Positions 51,991-61,164 of a stretch of 64,000 nt of DNA are shown piece by piece. A program made the position numbers and the translations under genes. Position 1 is the stretch's first letter; each line of letters begins with the position of its first letter. The notes beneath the pieces are model-generated. The model was not told where the DNA came from. It saw only the letters and a program-made list of their open reading frames with translations, and made no database searches. Source of the stretch: Natronorubrum sediminis (lineage in GTDB: Archaea; Halobacteriota; Halobacteria; Halobacteriales; Natrialbaceae); contig NZ_FNWL01000001.1 of assembly GCF_900108095.1 (NCBI RefSeq), positions 620,001 through 684,000 of the forward strand, in the 5' to 3' direction.

Positions 51991-52926
51991 ATGAGTGCAT
52001 TCAACGCAATCGGCGAAGAACGAGAGATCGACCGGGATGAGTTCACCCCTGGTGTCGAACCCCAGCCGACCTGGTGTCCGGGCTGTGGCGACTTCGGCGT
52101 TCTGAAGTCGCTCAAACAGGCCCTCCCCGAAGTCGGGAAGACCCCCGAGGAGGTCCTGACCGTCACCGGAATCGGCTGTTCGGGCAAGCTGAACAGCTAC
52201 CTCGACACGTACGGCTTCCACACGATTCACGGCCGCTCGCTGCCCGTGGCCCGTGCCGCCAAACTCGCGAACCCCGAACTCGAGGTCATCGCCGCTGGCG
52301 GTGACGGCGACGGCTACGGGATCGGTGGCAACCACTGGATCCACACGGCTCGAGAGAACCACGACATGACGTACATCGTCTTCAACAACGAGATCTTCGG
52401 CCTGACGAAGGGCCAGACCTCGCCGACGAGCCCTAAGGGCCACAAGTCGAAGACCCAGCCCTCGGGGAGCGCGAAGACCCCACTGCGGCCGCTCTCGACG
52501 TCCCTTGACGCCGGTGCGAGCTACATCGCCCGCACGGCGGCCGTCAACCCGAATCAGGCGAAGGAGATCATCAAAGAGGCCATCGAACACGACGGCTTCG
52601 CCCACGTCGACTTCCTGACGCAGTGTCCGACGTGGAACAAGGACGCCCGTCAGTACGTCCCCTACATCGACGTCCAGGAGTCCGACGACTACGACTTCGA
52701 CGTCACCGACCGACGCGAAGCCGCCGAGATGATGCACGAAACTGAGGACGTGCTCAACGAGGGCACCGTCCTCACCGGTCGCTACTACGTCGACGAGGAC
52801 CGGCCATCCTACACGCAAGAGAAAGAAGCCGTCGGCGAGATGCCCGACGAGCCACTCGCAGAACGCTACTTCGACGACGACGCCGAGTGGGAGCGAAGCT
52901 ACGACCTCCTCGAGCGACACACGTAA
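51991..52926 (+). CDS. porB: 2-oxoacid:ferredoxin oxidoreductase beta subunit, probable pyruvate synthase
   Basis: Thiamine-pyrophosphate and Fe-S binding beta subunit. TWCPGCGDFGVLKSL supplies two cluster Cys, GIGCSGK and TQCPTWN the others. AAGGDGDGYGIGGNHWIHTA with YIVFNNEIFGLTKGQ is the TPP/Mg site. Length 311 matches PorB of halobacteria. Two bases separate it from porA, a clear operon. Ferredoxin is the electron acceptor in this group. Confidence 0.85.
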   Translation: MSAFNAIGEEREIDRDEFTPGVEPQPTWCPGCGDFGVLKSLKQALPEVGKTPEEVLTVTGIGCSGKLNSYLDTYGFHTIHGRSLPVARAAKLANPELEVIAAGGDGDGYGIGGNHWIHTARENHDMTYIVFNNEIFGLTKGQTSPTSPKGHKSKTQPSGSAKTPLRPLSTSLDAGASYIARTAAVNPNQAKEIIKEAIEHDGFAHVDFLTQCPTWNKDARQYVPYIDVQESDDYDFDVTDRREAAEMMHETEDVLNEGTVLTGRYYVDEDRPSYTQEKEAVGEMPDEPLAERYFDDDAEWERSYDLLERHT

Positions 52927-53039
52927 CGACCCCCCTCGAGTCGACGACGACTCGAGTTTTCGTAACGTCCCGGGTTTCCATAGCGACCCGGGTTTCCGTC
53001 ACGTCCCGATCACCCGACAGTTCCGCGATTCTATTCGTT

Positions 53040-53786
53040 CTACACGGCTGTCGCGTTACTTGGCTCGAACGTGAACCGGTCGTCCGCGAGTTCCTCGTCG
53101 AACGTCACGTCCGTGTAGGTGATCGACACCTCGAGCGATCGATCGTCGTCTTGGACGTGATACTCGAGTGGGAAGTGGTACTCGTCGTCAGTGACGAGTT
53201 CGACGCTGTCCGCGTGCGTGCCGTCGACGTCGCTGGTCTCGAATGGGAGGATGTACTCCGTGTTTCCGACGGAGACGCCGATCGAGCGATCGATCGTCTC
53301 GTTCGACGGCGGATCGAAATCGGCGCGGAACGCGTCGTCTCCGTCGCTCGTCGTCTCCTCGACGTCAGTCAACTCGTACTCCTCGGCGTAGCGATCCTGT
53401 TCGTCGTAGACGAACGAGAAATACGTGTGCGCAGTTGCGTTCGAATCACGGGACGTCGCCGTCTCAGTTTCCCCGTCGTAGTACCAGACCGAATCGCCGT
53501 CGTCGACTCTGAGGAAGTCACTTCCGTCGTCGAGATCACCGATTCGACTCGTTCCGTCGTCGGCTATCCAGACGGGTTCGCTGATCGTCTCTCGCTCGCC
53601 CTCGAGTTCGATTTCGACCTCGAGCGTAGCCGACATCGTCTCGGGTGGCTCAGCCGACTCGACGTCGTCCGTAAATTCGGATTCCAGCGGATCGGAGCCA
53701 GAAAAGGAGACGCAACCGGCACCGACGACCGTCACCGCGAGGACGACCACGACCACTACCGTCGATGCGCGATCGGTTCGTGGCAT
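53040..53786 (-). CDS. LolA-like secreted lipoprotein (248 aa)
   Basis: A leader with a hydrophobic run (STVVVVVVLAVTVVG) and lipobox VVGAGC. The mature part has the pattern of LolA/DUF2092-like lipoproteins: EPPETMSATLEVEIELEGE, a middle region SVWYYDGETETATS, and the C-terminal SLEVSITYTDVTFDEELADD. In haloarchaea such proteins sit on the outer face of the membrane and may bind lipid-like ligands. Role unknown. Confidence 0.68.
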   Translation of the reverse strand: MPRTDRASTVVVVVVLAVTVVGAGCVSFSGSDPLESEFTDDVESAEPPETMSATLEVEIELEGERETISEPVWIADDGTSRIGDLDDGSDFLRVDDGDSVWYYDGETETATSRDSNATAHTYFSFVYDEQDRYAEEYELTDVEETTSDGDDAFRADFDPPSNETIDRSIGVSVGNTEYILPFETSDVDGTHADSVELVTDDEYHFPLEYHVQDDDRSLEVSITYTDVTFDEELADDRFTFEPSNATAV

Positions 53787-53856
53787 TTTCGTGCGTGTCT
53801 CTTGGCTGTCGTATTGAGTGTACCGGCTGGCGAATCAAACGCACCTTCGACGGCCC

Positions 53857-54171
53857 TCACCCGCGATAGCCCCAGCCGCGCGCGAAGCGCTTCGTCGCGT
53901 AGCTCAAAATGAAGAGCGTAACGATGAGTGCCCCGAAGGCGGCCGGATTGTAGCCGTAGAGCATCTGGTGGATCGCATACGTGACGACGAGCAGCCCCAT
54001 GAGCAAGGCGGTCCCGCCGGCCCATTGCGAGACGTACGCCGGGTCGACCGACTCGTCGTAGTCGACGTGGAGATCGGCTCGTCCCCGAAAGGCGATGATG
54101 TATCCCAAGACGAGAATCACGATTCCACAGACCAGCCAGATCGTCCCGCTGATGAGGTTGAAGTCGACCAT
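53857..54171 (-). CDS. Three-helix membrane protein (104 aa)
   Basis: Three hydrophobic segments: ISGTIWLVCGIVILVLGYII, AGGTALLMGLLVVTYAI and FGALIVTLFILSYATKRF, with an acidic loop (HVDYDESVDP) between the first two. Resembles small membrane proteins of the DUF3784 kind, but I am not sure. Diverges from lrpA1. Confidence 0.6.
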   Translation of the reverse strand: MVDFNLISGTIWLVCGIVILVLGYIIAFRGRADLHVDYDESVDPAYVSQWAGGTALLMGLLVVTYAIHQMLYGYNPAAFGALIVTLFILSYATKRFARGWGYRG

Positions 54172-54341
54172 ACGCCGTGGTCACGTCTGGGGACAACGAG
54201 CGAATAAGTGCCCCGGTCCCGACTCGCCGGCGATCGGGCACAGTATCTGTTTCTGGTGAGACCATTAGCCCGCATACCGTCAGGATAGTCGACGTTTTCG
54301 TATACAAAAGATATTTTCCCGTCCGAGCAAAACGATACCCT

Positions 54342-54770
54342 ATGAGCACACAGGCGACGGAAGATCGCATCCTCGAGGTCCTCGAAGAGGATGCTCAGGC
54401 ATCGTACGCCGAAATCGCCACCCGGGCGGACGTTTCGAAGCCGACGGTCCGAAAGTACATCAACCAACTCGAGGAAGAGGGCGTGATCGTCGGCTACTCC
54501 GCGGACGTCGACCCGAAAAAACTCTCGAGTAAGACGATCGCGATGGTAGGGATCGACGTCGCGAGCGAACGCTACGTCGAGGCGACGAAGGCGCTCAAAG
54601 CCCTCGAGCAGGTCGAAGCCCTCTACAGTTCCAGTGGCGATCACATGCTGATGGCGGAGGTGCGCGCTGCCGACGGCGACGCCCTCGGCGAGATCATCTC
54701 CGACGATATCCTCGAGATCGACGGCGTCACTGCGGCACACCCGTCGTTCCTCCAAGAGCGACTCAAATAA
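54342..54770 (+). CDS. lrpA1: Lrp/AsnC family regulator LrpA1
   Basis: Global amino-acid-responsive DNA-binding protein. The N-terminal HTH is RILEVLEEDAQASYAEIATR with recognition helix ADVSKPTVRKYINQLEEEG; the C-terminal RAM domain includes TIAMVGIDVASERYVEATKA and YSSSGDHMLMAEVRA. The 142-residue sequence matches halobacterial LrpA1 nearly throughout, where it is known to regulate an aspartate transaminase and respond to nutrition. The ATG before STQATEDRI is used. TATACAAAAG lies 32-41 bp upstream. Confidence 0.9.
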   Translation: MSTQATEDRILEVLEEDAQASYAEIATRADVSKPTVRKYINQLEEEGVIVGYSADVDPKKLSSKTIAMVGIDVASERYVEATKALKALEQVEALYSSSGDHMLMAEVRAADGDALGEIISDDILEIDGVTAAHPSFLQERLK

Positions 54771-54865
54771 TCCTTCACGGACCGTCTCGACTATCGGCCC
54801 GCTCGCTCGAGCGCGACGTGTTGGGTCGAAACTGGTGAGAGCACGCTATTTTCACCTCGGCGCTC

Positions 54866-55375
54866 GTGAGTTCCCTCGTGGCAACGTACGAACGCCAAAC
54901 GACCGTCGACGCACCGCTCGAGGACGTCTGGCAGTTTCACTCGCGAATCGGGGGACTCGAGGCGCTTACCCCCGACTGGACGGGCCTTCGCGTCGAGGGA
55001 ATGATCGGCCCCGACGGGAACTCGGATATCGATGTCCTCGAGGCCGGGACCGAAATCTCGCTGTCGATGCGTCCCTTCGGTATCGGGCCGCGACAGTACC
55101 TGACGTCGGTGATTGTAGACCGCGAGCGCGACGGCGGCGTCGCCCGCTTTCGCGACGGAATGGCCCACGGACCGTTCGAGCACTGGTTGCATACCCACAC
55201 GTTCGTCGCCGAGGGCAACGGGACCGTCGTTCGAGACCACGTCGAGTACGAGTTGCCCTACAGAACGACACCCGGAATCGGTCGACTCGTGGCCGCAGCG
55301 ACACCGTTCTCGTGGGTGGGATTCGAAGCCACGTTTCGGTACCGTCATCGGCTGACGAAAGATCTTCTCGAGTGA
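54866..55375 (+). CDS. SRPBCC/polyketide-cyclase-like ligand-binding protein
   Basis: A 169-residue START-like fold: ATYERQTTVDAPLEDVWQFH at the N-terminus, DRERDGGVARFRDGMAHGPF in the middle and FEATFRYRHRLTKDLLE at the end. It lacks an enzyme motif and probably binds a hydrophobic ligand. GTG start; the next in-frame GTG is four codons on. Upstream of the NosL-like gene on the same strand, 96 bp apart. Confidence 0.8.
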   Translation: MSSLVATYERQTTVDAPLEDVWQFHSRIGGLEALTPDWTGLRVEGMIGPDGNSDIDVLEAGTEISLSMRPFGIGPRQYLTSVIVDRERDGGVARFRDGMAHGPFEHWLHTHTFVAEGNGTVVRDHVEYELPYRTTPGIGRLVAAATPFSWVGFEATFRYRHRLTKDLLE

Positions 55376-55471
55376 AACGGGCGTTTTCGATGGAACCCGA
55401 CTGCAGCGGTCTACCGATCGTTCGACGAGGGAACCACGTCCGTTTTGGTGGTCGGCCCGATACCCTCGGGT

Positions 55472-56065
55472 ATGGTAGACCACGGCGACCGATCGCTCGA
55501 CCGACGACACCTCCTCGGCGTGCTCGGCTCGAGTGCACTCGTCGGACTCGCGGGCTGTAGCGGTGGCGACGACGACGAAGACGACGAGGACGAGGAAGAC
55601 GACGAATTCGAACCGAATATGGAACATCCGGGCGGCGAGCCGGTCGACTTTAGCGACGACCAGAGCTGTCCGGTCTGTTCGATGACGCCGACGGACTACC
55701 CCGATTTGCAGAGCCAGATCGCACACGACGACGGTCAGGGCGCGGCCTTCGATTCGCCGGGGTGCATGCTGGCGTACCACGTCAATAACTCCGCAGACGC
55801 CGAGGTCGAAGGTGCGTGGACGATCGACCACGAGACGGGCGACCTCATCGACGCCACCGAGGCGTATTTCGTCGTAATTACCGATGAAGACGAAGCAAAC
55901 GATCCGATGGGAATCGATCCGCGCGTGTTCGAAGCCGAAGACGACGCACAGGAGTTTATGGAAGAGTGGGATGCAGAGGACCTCTCGGAGGACGACATCA
56001 TCGGTTTCGAGGATATCGATTACGACGTTGCACTCATCTACCGTCCGAGCCACCTCGACGCGTAA
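55472..56065 (+). CDS. nosL: NosL-like copper lipoprotein
   Basis: Exported lipoprotein homologous to NosL, the copper carrier for nitrous oxide reductase. Lipobox GLAGC follows a Tat-like start DRRHLLGVLGS. The copper motif SCPVCSMTPTDYPD is intact, DSPGCMLAYH holds Cys and Met, and a long acidic linker follows the lipobox. The ATG before VDHGDRSLD is used. No nos operon is here, so it may serve another cuproprotein (for example, a cytochrome oxidase). Confidence 0.78.
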   Translation: MVDHGDRSLDRRHLLGVLGSSALVGLAGCSGGDDDEDDEDEEDDEFEPNMEHPGGEPVDFSDDQSCPVCSMTPTDYPDLQSQIAHDDGQGAAFDSPGCMLAYHVNNSADAEVEGAWTIDHETGDLIDATEAYFVVITDEDEANDPMGIDPRVFEAEDDAQEFMEEWDAEDLSEDDIIGFEDIDYDVALIYRPSHLDA

Positions 56066-56089
56066 ATAGCCAGCTGACGACGGTGTCGA

Positions 56090-56308
56090 TCAGTGCTCGG
56101 AAAGCGTCGCGAGGTGTTTCTCTCCGGTGTCCGTAATCGAATACACGCCGCCCGAAACCTGCCGAACGTGGCCGGCCGCCTGCAGTTCGTGACACTTCGT
56201 GGCCACCGTCATCGGGTGGGCATCGACGGCGGACGCTAACGCCGTCGTTTCGACCGCCCCGCGCTCGTCGAGTATCCCTAACAACACTCGACTCGAGCAA
56301 TTGGTCAT
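56090..56308 (-). CDS. Small winged-helix regulator (72 aa)
   Basis: Single winged-helix domain: SRVLLGILDERGAVETTALA, recognition helix AHPMTVATKCHELQAAGH and wing GGVYSITDTGEKHL. An upstream ATG 11 codons further is possible but adds Trp-rich sequence. Target unknown. Convergent with nosL. Confidence 0.6.
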   Translation of the reverse strand: MTNCSSRVLLGILDERGAVETTALASAVDAHPMTVATKCHELQAAGHVRQVSGGVYSITDTGEKHLATLSEH

Positions 56309-56424
56309 CGTCTGCCACCATGCTACGGCAAAATATGACATAGTCGTTTCGATACAGTCTCCAATTATGATTAGTCCGACTCGGAAAGATAGAATTCGGG
56401 AAGCGGCTTCGACAAGCGCCTCGC

Positions 56425-58914
56425 TTACGCCTTCGCTTGCCAGGATCGGACGCGATCAGCACTGACGCCGTCGACGTCTTCGGCGACCGTATCGGGATCG
56501 GCCTCGGTCAGATCCGCGAGGCTCTCGATCCCGGCGGTCTCGAGTTTTTCGACCGTCTTCGCACCGACGCCCTCGATGGACTCGAGTTCGGAACCGCTGT
56601 CGCTCTCTCGGGCCTGGAACTCCTGATAGTTACAGATCGGACAGCCAAGCTCCCAGGGGTCGTCGCCGCTGTGGACGAGCAGTTCGGGGAGGTCGTGTTC
56701 TTCACAGCGTTCCTCGGTGACTTCGATCTCGCCTCGGCGTGGCAACGGTAGCGAGTACTCACAATCCGGATAGCGCGTACAGCCCACGAGTCTCGAGCCA
56801 CTCTGGAGCGTTTTGACGGCGAGTTCGCCGCCTTCGTCGCTGCCACACTCCGGACACTCGCCGAGTACCGGCCCTTCGCCGGCGTCTTCGGCCTTGCAGA
56901 GCGGACAGCCGTGGACGAACGTTTGGCGGCCGGCGAGCATCTTCACCTCGTTCAGACCGTGATCCTCGCACTCGCTTTCGAGGATGAGCGGCTTACCCGT
57001 CGAGGGCAGGGGCAGCGTGTTCTCACAGTCGGGATAGCCGTCACAGCCGACGAAGTACGAGCCGTGGCGACTGCGTCGAACGAGCAGATCCTCGCCGCAC
57101 TCGGGACACGGCCCGAGTCGTTTGTCGTCTTTGAGCGATTTTCGCAACTGGTCGCCGATCTCGTCGCGCGAGTCCGCGAGGTTCGCGAAGATTTCCTCCA
57201 ACATCTCGCGGGACTCGTCGGTGACGTCGTCCAGGGTAGCGTCGCCGTTCGCGATGGCGTCCATGTCCGCCTCGAGTTGGGCCGTCATGTCCTCGCTGAC
57301 GACGCGGTCTGCGTAGTCCTCGGCGGCCGTGACGACGGCCATCGCGAGCCGAGTCGGACGTGGAGGATCGCTCTCGACGTAGCCTCGGTCGTAGAGTTTC
57401 TCGAGGATGTCGTGGCGAGTCGACTTCGTCCCGATCCCCAGCGATTCCATCGTCTCGATGAGCCGCGACTGGCCGTATCGACGCGGTGGCTGGGTCTCTT
57501 TTTCCTCGAGGTCAACGTCGGCTAGCGCGAGTTCTTCGCCCTCGTCGACGTCCGGGACGAAGTTCTCGCTGGTGTTGAAGTACGGGTAGACGTCGTGGTA
57601 GCCCGCTTCGACGAGACGTTTCCCGTTGGACTTCATGCGGTAGTCGTCGACTTCGGTGACGACCTTGAGGTGTTCCCAGATGGCTGCCTCGGCGACCGTC
57701 GCGTAGAATCGGCGAACGACGAGTTCGAAGATTTCCCACTCGTCGTCGCTCACGTCGCCGCCACGCGAAGGGATCTCACCCGTCGGATGGATTGGCGGGT
57801 GGTCGGTCGTCTCCTCGTCACCCTCGGTCGGGACGATATCGTCGTCCGACTCGAGGAGGCTCTCCGCGGAGTCACCGAGCGTCGGATGGCCGACGAAGTC
57901 GTCGAGCAACTCCTCGGGGTCGAGGTCGTCGGGGTAGACGGTGTTGTCCGTCCGTGGATAGGTGATGTAACCCGCGGTGTAGAGGTCCTCGGCGATCGAC
58001 ATCGCTCGCTTGGCCGAGTAACCGATCGCACTCGCCGCGCGGATGAACTGCGTGGTGTTGAACGGCGTTGGGGGCGTGTCCGTGCGCGTTCGCCGGTTGA
58101 CGTCGACGACCGTGGCGCTGTCGCGCTCGCTGAGGGTTTCGAAGACTTCGCTCGCGACGGCTTCCTCCCAGACGCGTTCGGCTTCGTTGTCGTCTTCGTC
58201 GCGGTAGAAGTACTGGGCGTCGAACGTGGCTTCACCGTCCTTCTCGAGGTCGGCGAACAGCTCCCAGTAGGTCTCTGGATCGAAGGCTTCGATCTCACGC
58301 TCTCGGTCGACGATCAACTTGAGCGTCGGCGACTGAACGCGTCCGACGGAGATGAAGTCGTTCCCGAGTTGGCCCGAAGACAGTGAGAGAAACCGGGTCA
58401 ACGCGGCGCCCCAGATGAGGTCGATGATCTGTCGGGCTTCGCCGGCGGCCGCGAGGTCGAAGTCGAGTTCGTCCGGTTCGTCGAACGCGCTCGTGACCTC
58501 GTTTTCGGTAATCGAGGAGAACCGTACGCGCTGAATCGGGACGTCGTCGTCTACGTTGCGGACGATATCGTAGGCTTCCTTTCCGATGAGTTCACCCTCG
58601 CGGTCGTAGTCCGTCGCGATCGTTACTCGTTCGGCCTTCCGGGAGAGGATGCGAAGCGTCGCGACGATGTTTTCCTTCGTCGCCGTCTTCTCGACGTCCG
58701 CGTCGATCAGTTCGACGGGTTCGACGTCTCGCCAGTCTGAGTACTCTGAAGGGAAGTCGACGCCGACGACGTGCCCCGAGAGGCCGACGCAGCGTTTGCC
58801 ACCCCACTCGTAGACGTTGACGCCGTTCGTCCGACTCGAGTCGTACGTGCCACCGCTCAGAATATCAGCGATCCGTCTCGCGGCATTGTTCTTCTCGGTG
58901 ATGATTAACTCCAC
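56425..58914 (-). CDS. topA: DNA topoisomerase I (type IA)
   Basis: Relaxes negatively supercoiled DNA. Toprim domain at the N-terminus with IITEKNNAARRIADILSGG and ATDYDREGELIGKEAY; the active-site Tyr is in GYITYPRTDNTVY, about residue 315-320. The C-terminal third has four zinc motifs, CPECGEDL...CDGYPDC, CEDHG...CPLC, CPECGSDEGG...CTRYPDC and CEEHD...CPIC, then a helix-hairpin-helix end (SIEGVGAKTVEKL). Length 829 is normal for haloarchaea. Initiates just right of an unrelated small regulator on the same strand. Confidence 0.93.
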   Translation of the reverse strand: MELIITEKNNAARRIADILSGGTYDSSRTNGVNVYEWGGKRCVGLSGHVVGVDFPSEYSDWRDVEPVELIDADVEKTATKENIVATLRILSRKAERVTIATDYDREGELIGKEAYDIVRNVDDDVPIQRVRFSSITENEVTSAFDEPDELDFDLAAAGEARQIIDLIWGAALTRFLSLSSGQLGNDFISVGRVQSPTLKLIVDREREIEAFDPETYWELFADLEKDGEATFDAQYFYRDEDDNEAERVWEEAVASEVFETLSERDSATVVDVNRRTRTDTPPTPFNTTQFIRAASAIGYSAKRAMSIAEDLYTAGYITYPRTDNTVYPDDLDPEELLDDFVGHPTLGDSAESLLESDDDIVPTEGDEETTDHPPIHPTGEIPSRGGDVSDDEWEIFELVVRRFYATVAEAAIWEHLKVVTEVDDYRMKSNGKRLVEAGYHDVYPYFNTSENFVPDVDEGEELALADVDLEEKETQPPRRYGQSRLIETMESLGIGTKSTRHDILEKLYDRGYVESDPPRPTRLAMAVVTAAEDYADRVVSEDMTAQLEADMDAIANGDATLDDVTDESREMLEEIFANLADSRDEIGDQLRKSLKDDKRLGPCPECGEDLLVRRSRHGSYFVGCDGYPDCENTLPLPSTGKPLILESECEDHGLNEVKMLAGRQTFVHGCPLCKAEDAGEGPVLGECPECGSDEGGELAVKTLQSGSRLVGCTRYPDCEYSLPLPRRGEIEVTEERCEEHDLPELLVHSGDDPWELGCPICNYQEFQARESDSGSELESIEGVGAKTVEKLETAGIESLADLTEADPDTVAEDVDGVSADRVRSWQAKA

Positions 58915-59197
58915 GAGAGATCACCTCCGTGATCGCTCACTCCCAGAACGTGATGACGAGTGCGCTCCATTGGCGAGCGCTACGACTGAGAATTTGATAA
59001 CCCTTTCGCCGAAAACCGAGCGATAGCGCGGGTGTGCGTGCGTTGGCGCACGCTCGAGTGCGCCGCGCGTGCGTGAGGTGGGTGTGTCGATACCACGTTC
59101 GTGGCGGGTCGACCCACGGTCGTCCACACACGGCCGACGAGTGCGATACGGAGCCGGACTGGGACTCTGACTCGAGGGCGAGTCGGGGCCGGATCCT

Positions 59198-60499
59198 TCA
59201 CCAGAGTTCGTGTCGCACGGTATCGGCCATCGTCGAGGCGCGTTCGCCGTGTTCGTAGCCGTCGCGGATCCCGTTGGTCACGTAGGCGAACGCGAGGTCG
59301 TGCACCGGGTCGGCCCAGCTTATGATGCTGCCGAGGCCGCCATGGCCGTAGGTCGTCTGCGGCGCTGTGACGCCGTAGCTATCCATCGGCGCGCCGCCGA
59401 AGGAGACGCCCAGCCCCCATCGCGAGTAGCCGCCGTCCTCGTCCGCTTCCTCGACCTGCACGCTCGTCCACTCGTCGACGATGTCGGCGCTGAAGACGTC
59501 TTCGCCGTCTGCGAGCAGACACTGGTAGAACCGGGCGAGATCACGCGCGGTGCCGATCCCGTTCGCGCCGCCGACGACGCCGGACTGAACCTGCTCGCTG
59601 TTGAACGACGCCGCGACCTCGGCGTTGTACGCCGCGTCCTCCTCGCTCGGGTCCTCGATCTGATCGTAGGGGTCGAACCCGACGAGTGTCGCGACAGCCG
59701 TGTCCTCGTCCTTCCCGAGACCGATACTCGTGTCGTCCATGCCAAGGGGGGCGAACAGCTCCGCCTTTGCGAACTGATCGAGGCGCTTCCCGGTCACCTG
59801 TCGGACGAGTCCGCCGAGAATCCAGCCGTAGCTGAGCAGGTGATACTGAACGGCCGCTCCCGGTGGGTGGATGAGCTCCGCCTGCTCGACCCGTCGCTCC
59901 TTCTCGTCGGGCTCGTTCCAGACCGAGTAGTCGTCGTCGATCGAGGGGATCGCGGGCAGTCCCGACTGGTGGGTCAAGACCTGCCGGATCGTGATCTCCT
60001 CCTTGCCCGAATCGCCGTCGGCGAACGCGGGCCAGTGATCGACGACCGCGTCGTCGTACGCGACGTCGCTCCGGTCGACGAGTCGGTGCACGCAACCCGC
60101 AGTGTACGGTTTCGTCGTCGAGAAGAGGATGTGGCGCGTGTCACGCTCCGTTTCACCGCCCTCGGGGCCGGTGACGCCGCCCGCGAGATCGACCACCAGT
60201 TCGCCCTCCTTGTAGACCGCAAGCTGTGCCCCGTGGTGGATTTCATGCTCGAGCTGTCGGTAGAACGTTTCTTCGATTCGCTCGATGCCCTCCGGGACGA
60301 CGCTCGAGTCGCCGTGCTTCTCGCCGTCGTTATCGGTGTCGGTGCGGTTCTCGGCATCACCGTCGTCCTCGCTCTGGGAGGCCGAACAGCCCGCCAGGAC
60401 GCTGCCGAGCGTCACGGCACCCAGACCGGTGAGATATCGTCGCCTGTTCACACACCTCAGTGGTGGTGCATGATAGATATCTGTTTGTTTCTGACTCAA
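59198..60499 (-). CDS. Secreted class C beta-lactamase-like serine hydrolase
   Basis: A Tat/lipobox leader (NRRRYLTGLGAVTL, VLAGC) and an acidic linker open it, then a beta-lactamase/esterase domain. Catalytic Ser and Lys are in HILFSTTKPYTAG (SxxK), and a Tyr of QYHLLSYGWILGG (YxxG-like) may be the general base. Length 433 fits EstB-type esterases and class C relatives. Acts on the cell surface; an ester or peptide substrate is more likely than an antibiotic. Confidence 0.83.
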   Translation of the reverse strand: MSQKQTDIYHAPPLRCVNRRRYLTGLGAVTLGSVLAGCSASQSEDDGDAENRTDTDNDGEKHGDSSVVPEGIERIEETFYRQLEHEIHHGAQLAVYKEGELVVDLAGGVTGPEGGETERDTRHILFSTTKPYTAGCVHRLVDRSDVAYDDAVVDHWPAFADGDSGKEEITIRQVLTHQSGLPAIPSIDDDYSVWNEPDEKERRVEQAELIHPPGAAVQYHLLSYGWILGGLVRQVTGKRLDQFAKAELFAPLGMDDTSIGLGKDEDTAVATLVGFDPYDQIEDPSEEDAAYNAEVAASFNSEQVQSGVVGGANGIGTARDLARFYQCLLADGEDVFSADIVDEWTSVQVEEADEDGGYSRWGLGVSFGGAPMDSYGVTAPQTTYGHGGLGSIISWADPVHDLAFAYVTNGIRDGYEHGERASTMADTVRHELW

Positions 60500-61164
60500 C
60501 CGTCGAGAATATATTACGGCAGATAAAAGTCACGACGATGAGAGCGTCACATCACGCTTGCAAGGTACCCGGTTCGTCTTCCCGGACCCAACCGGCCGTG
60601 TCCCCGTCGGGAATCGGTCCGCACTCGAGTCGCGATGAGGTGACTCGCCCGCTCGGGTCACCGATACCGCCACCGTCGTTCGATTGTCCTCGGACTCACA
60701 CCGATACCGCGGCGCGATCGTTCCCGCGGTATCGATTCCAGCGTGAATCGCGCGCCGTCGTCCCATCGGTAACGGCAACGCGGTCCCGGAGGCGAGTGCG
60801 TTTGCCGTCGCCGGACGAGGCGCAGACGAGAGTCGACGCTGGCCGAGACCGAGTCCGAACCCGAGCGTAAACGCGTCGACGTGACGACGGGGGCGATTCC
60901 CCCGAAGCTGTTGCACCTCGCGTGGCTGCTGGTCCTCGATACTCTGCTTCAGACGCACTACCACCTCGCGATATGTGCTGTGTCGGCCGCGTCAGCAGCG
61001 AGACCGTCGACGCCGCCTCCCTGCAGTTCCCGCTGTCGTGGATGCTCATCTCGACGGCGATGGAAATCCTCGCGGCGACCATCGCGCTGGTCTCCCAGTA
61101 CGCGTCGGGACCGACGACGATCGAATGCGTCTCTGGGGCGTGTTTCGTCGGCACCGATTACGGC
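60500..61164. other. 665-bp region with no secure gene
   Basis: No frame is acidic or complete. Near 60990-61160 on the + strand, a hydrophobic stretch (LQFPLSWMLISTAMEILAAT) with two downstream Cys looks protein-like but has no start, no upstream support and runs against the flippase end. It may be a decayed membrane gene. Confidence 0.4.

Noticed and set aside
58915-59197. GC-rich gap with GTGCG/CGCAC words before topA as a structured RNA
   Set aside because: Only short hairpins (about 5 bp) can be drawn and nothing else supports an RNA gene.
59210-60526. 438-codon plus-strand frame opposite the serine hydrolase
   Set aside because: The opposite strand holds SxxK, lipobox and Tat motifs; this frame has none.
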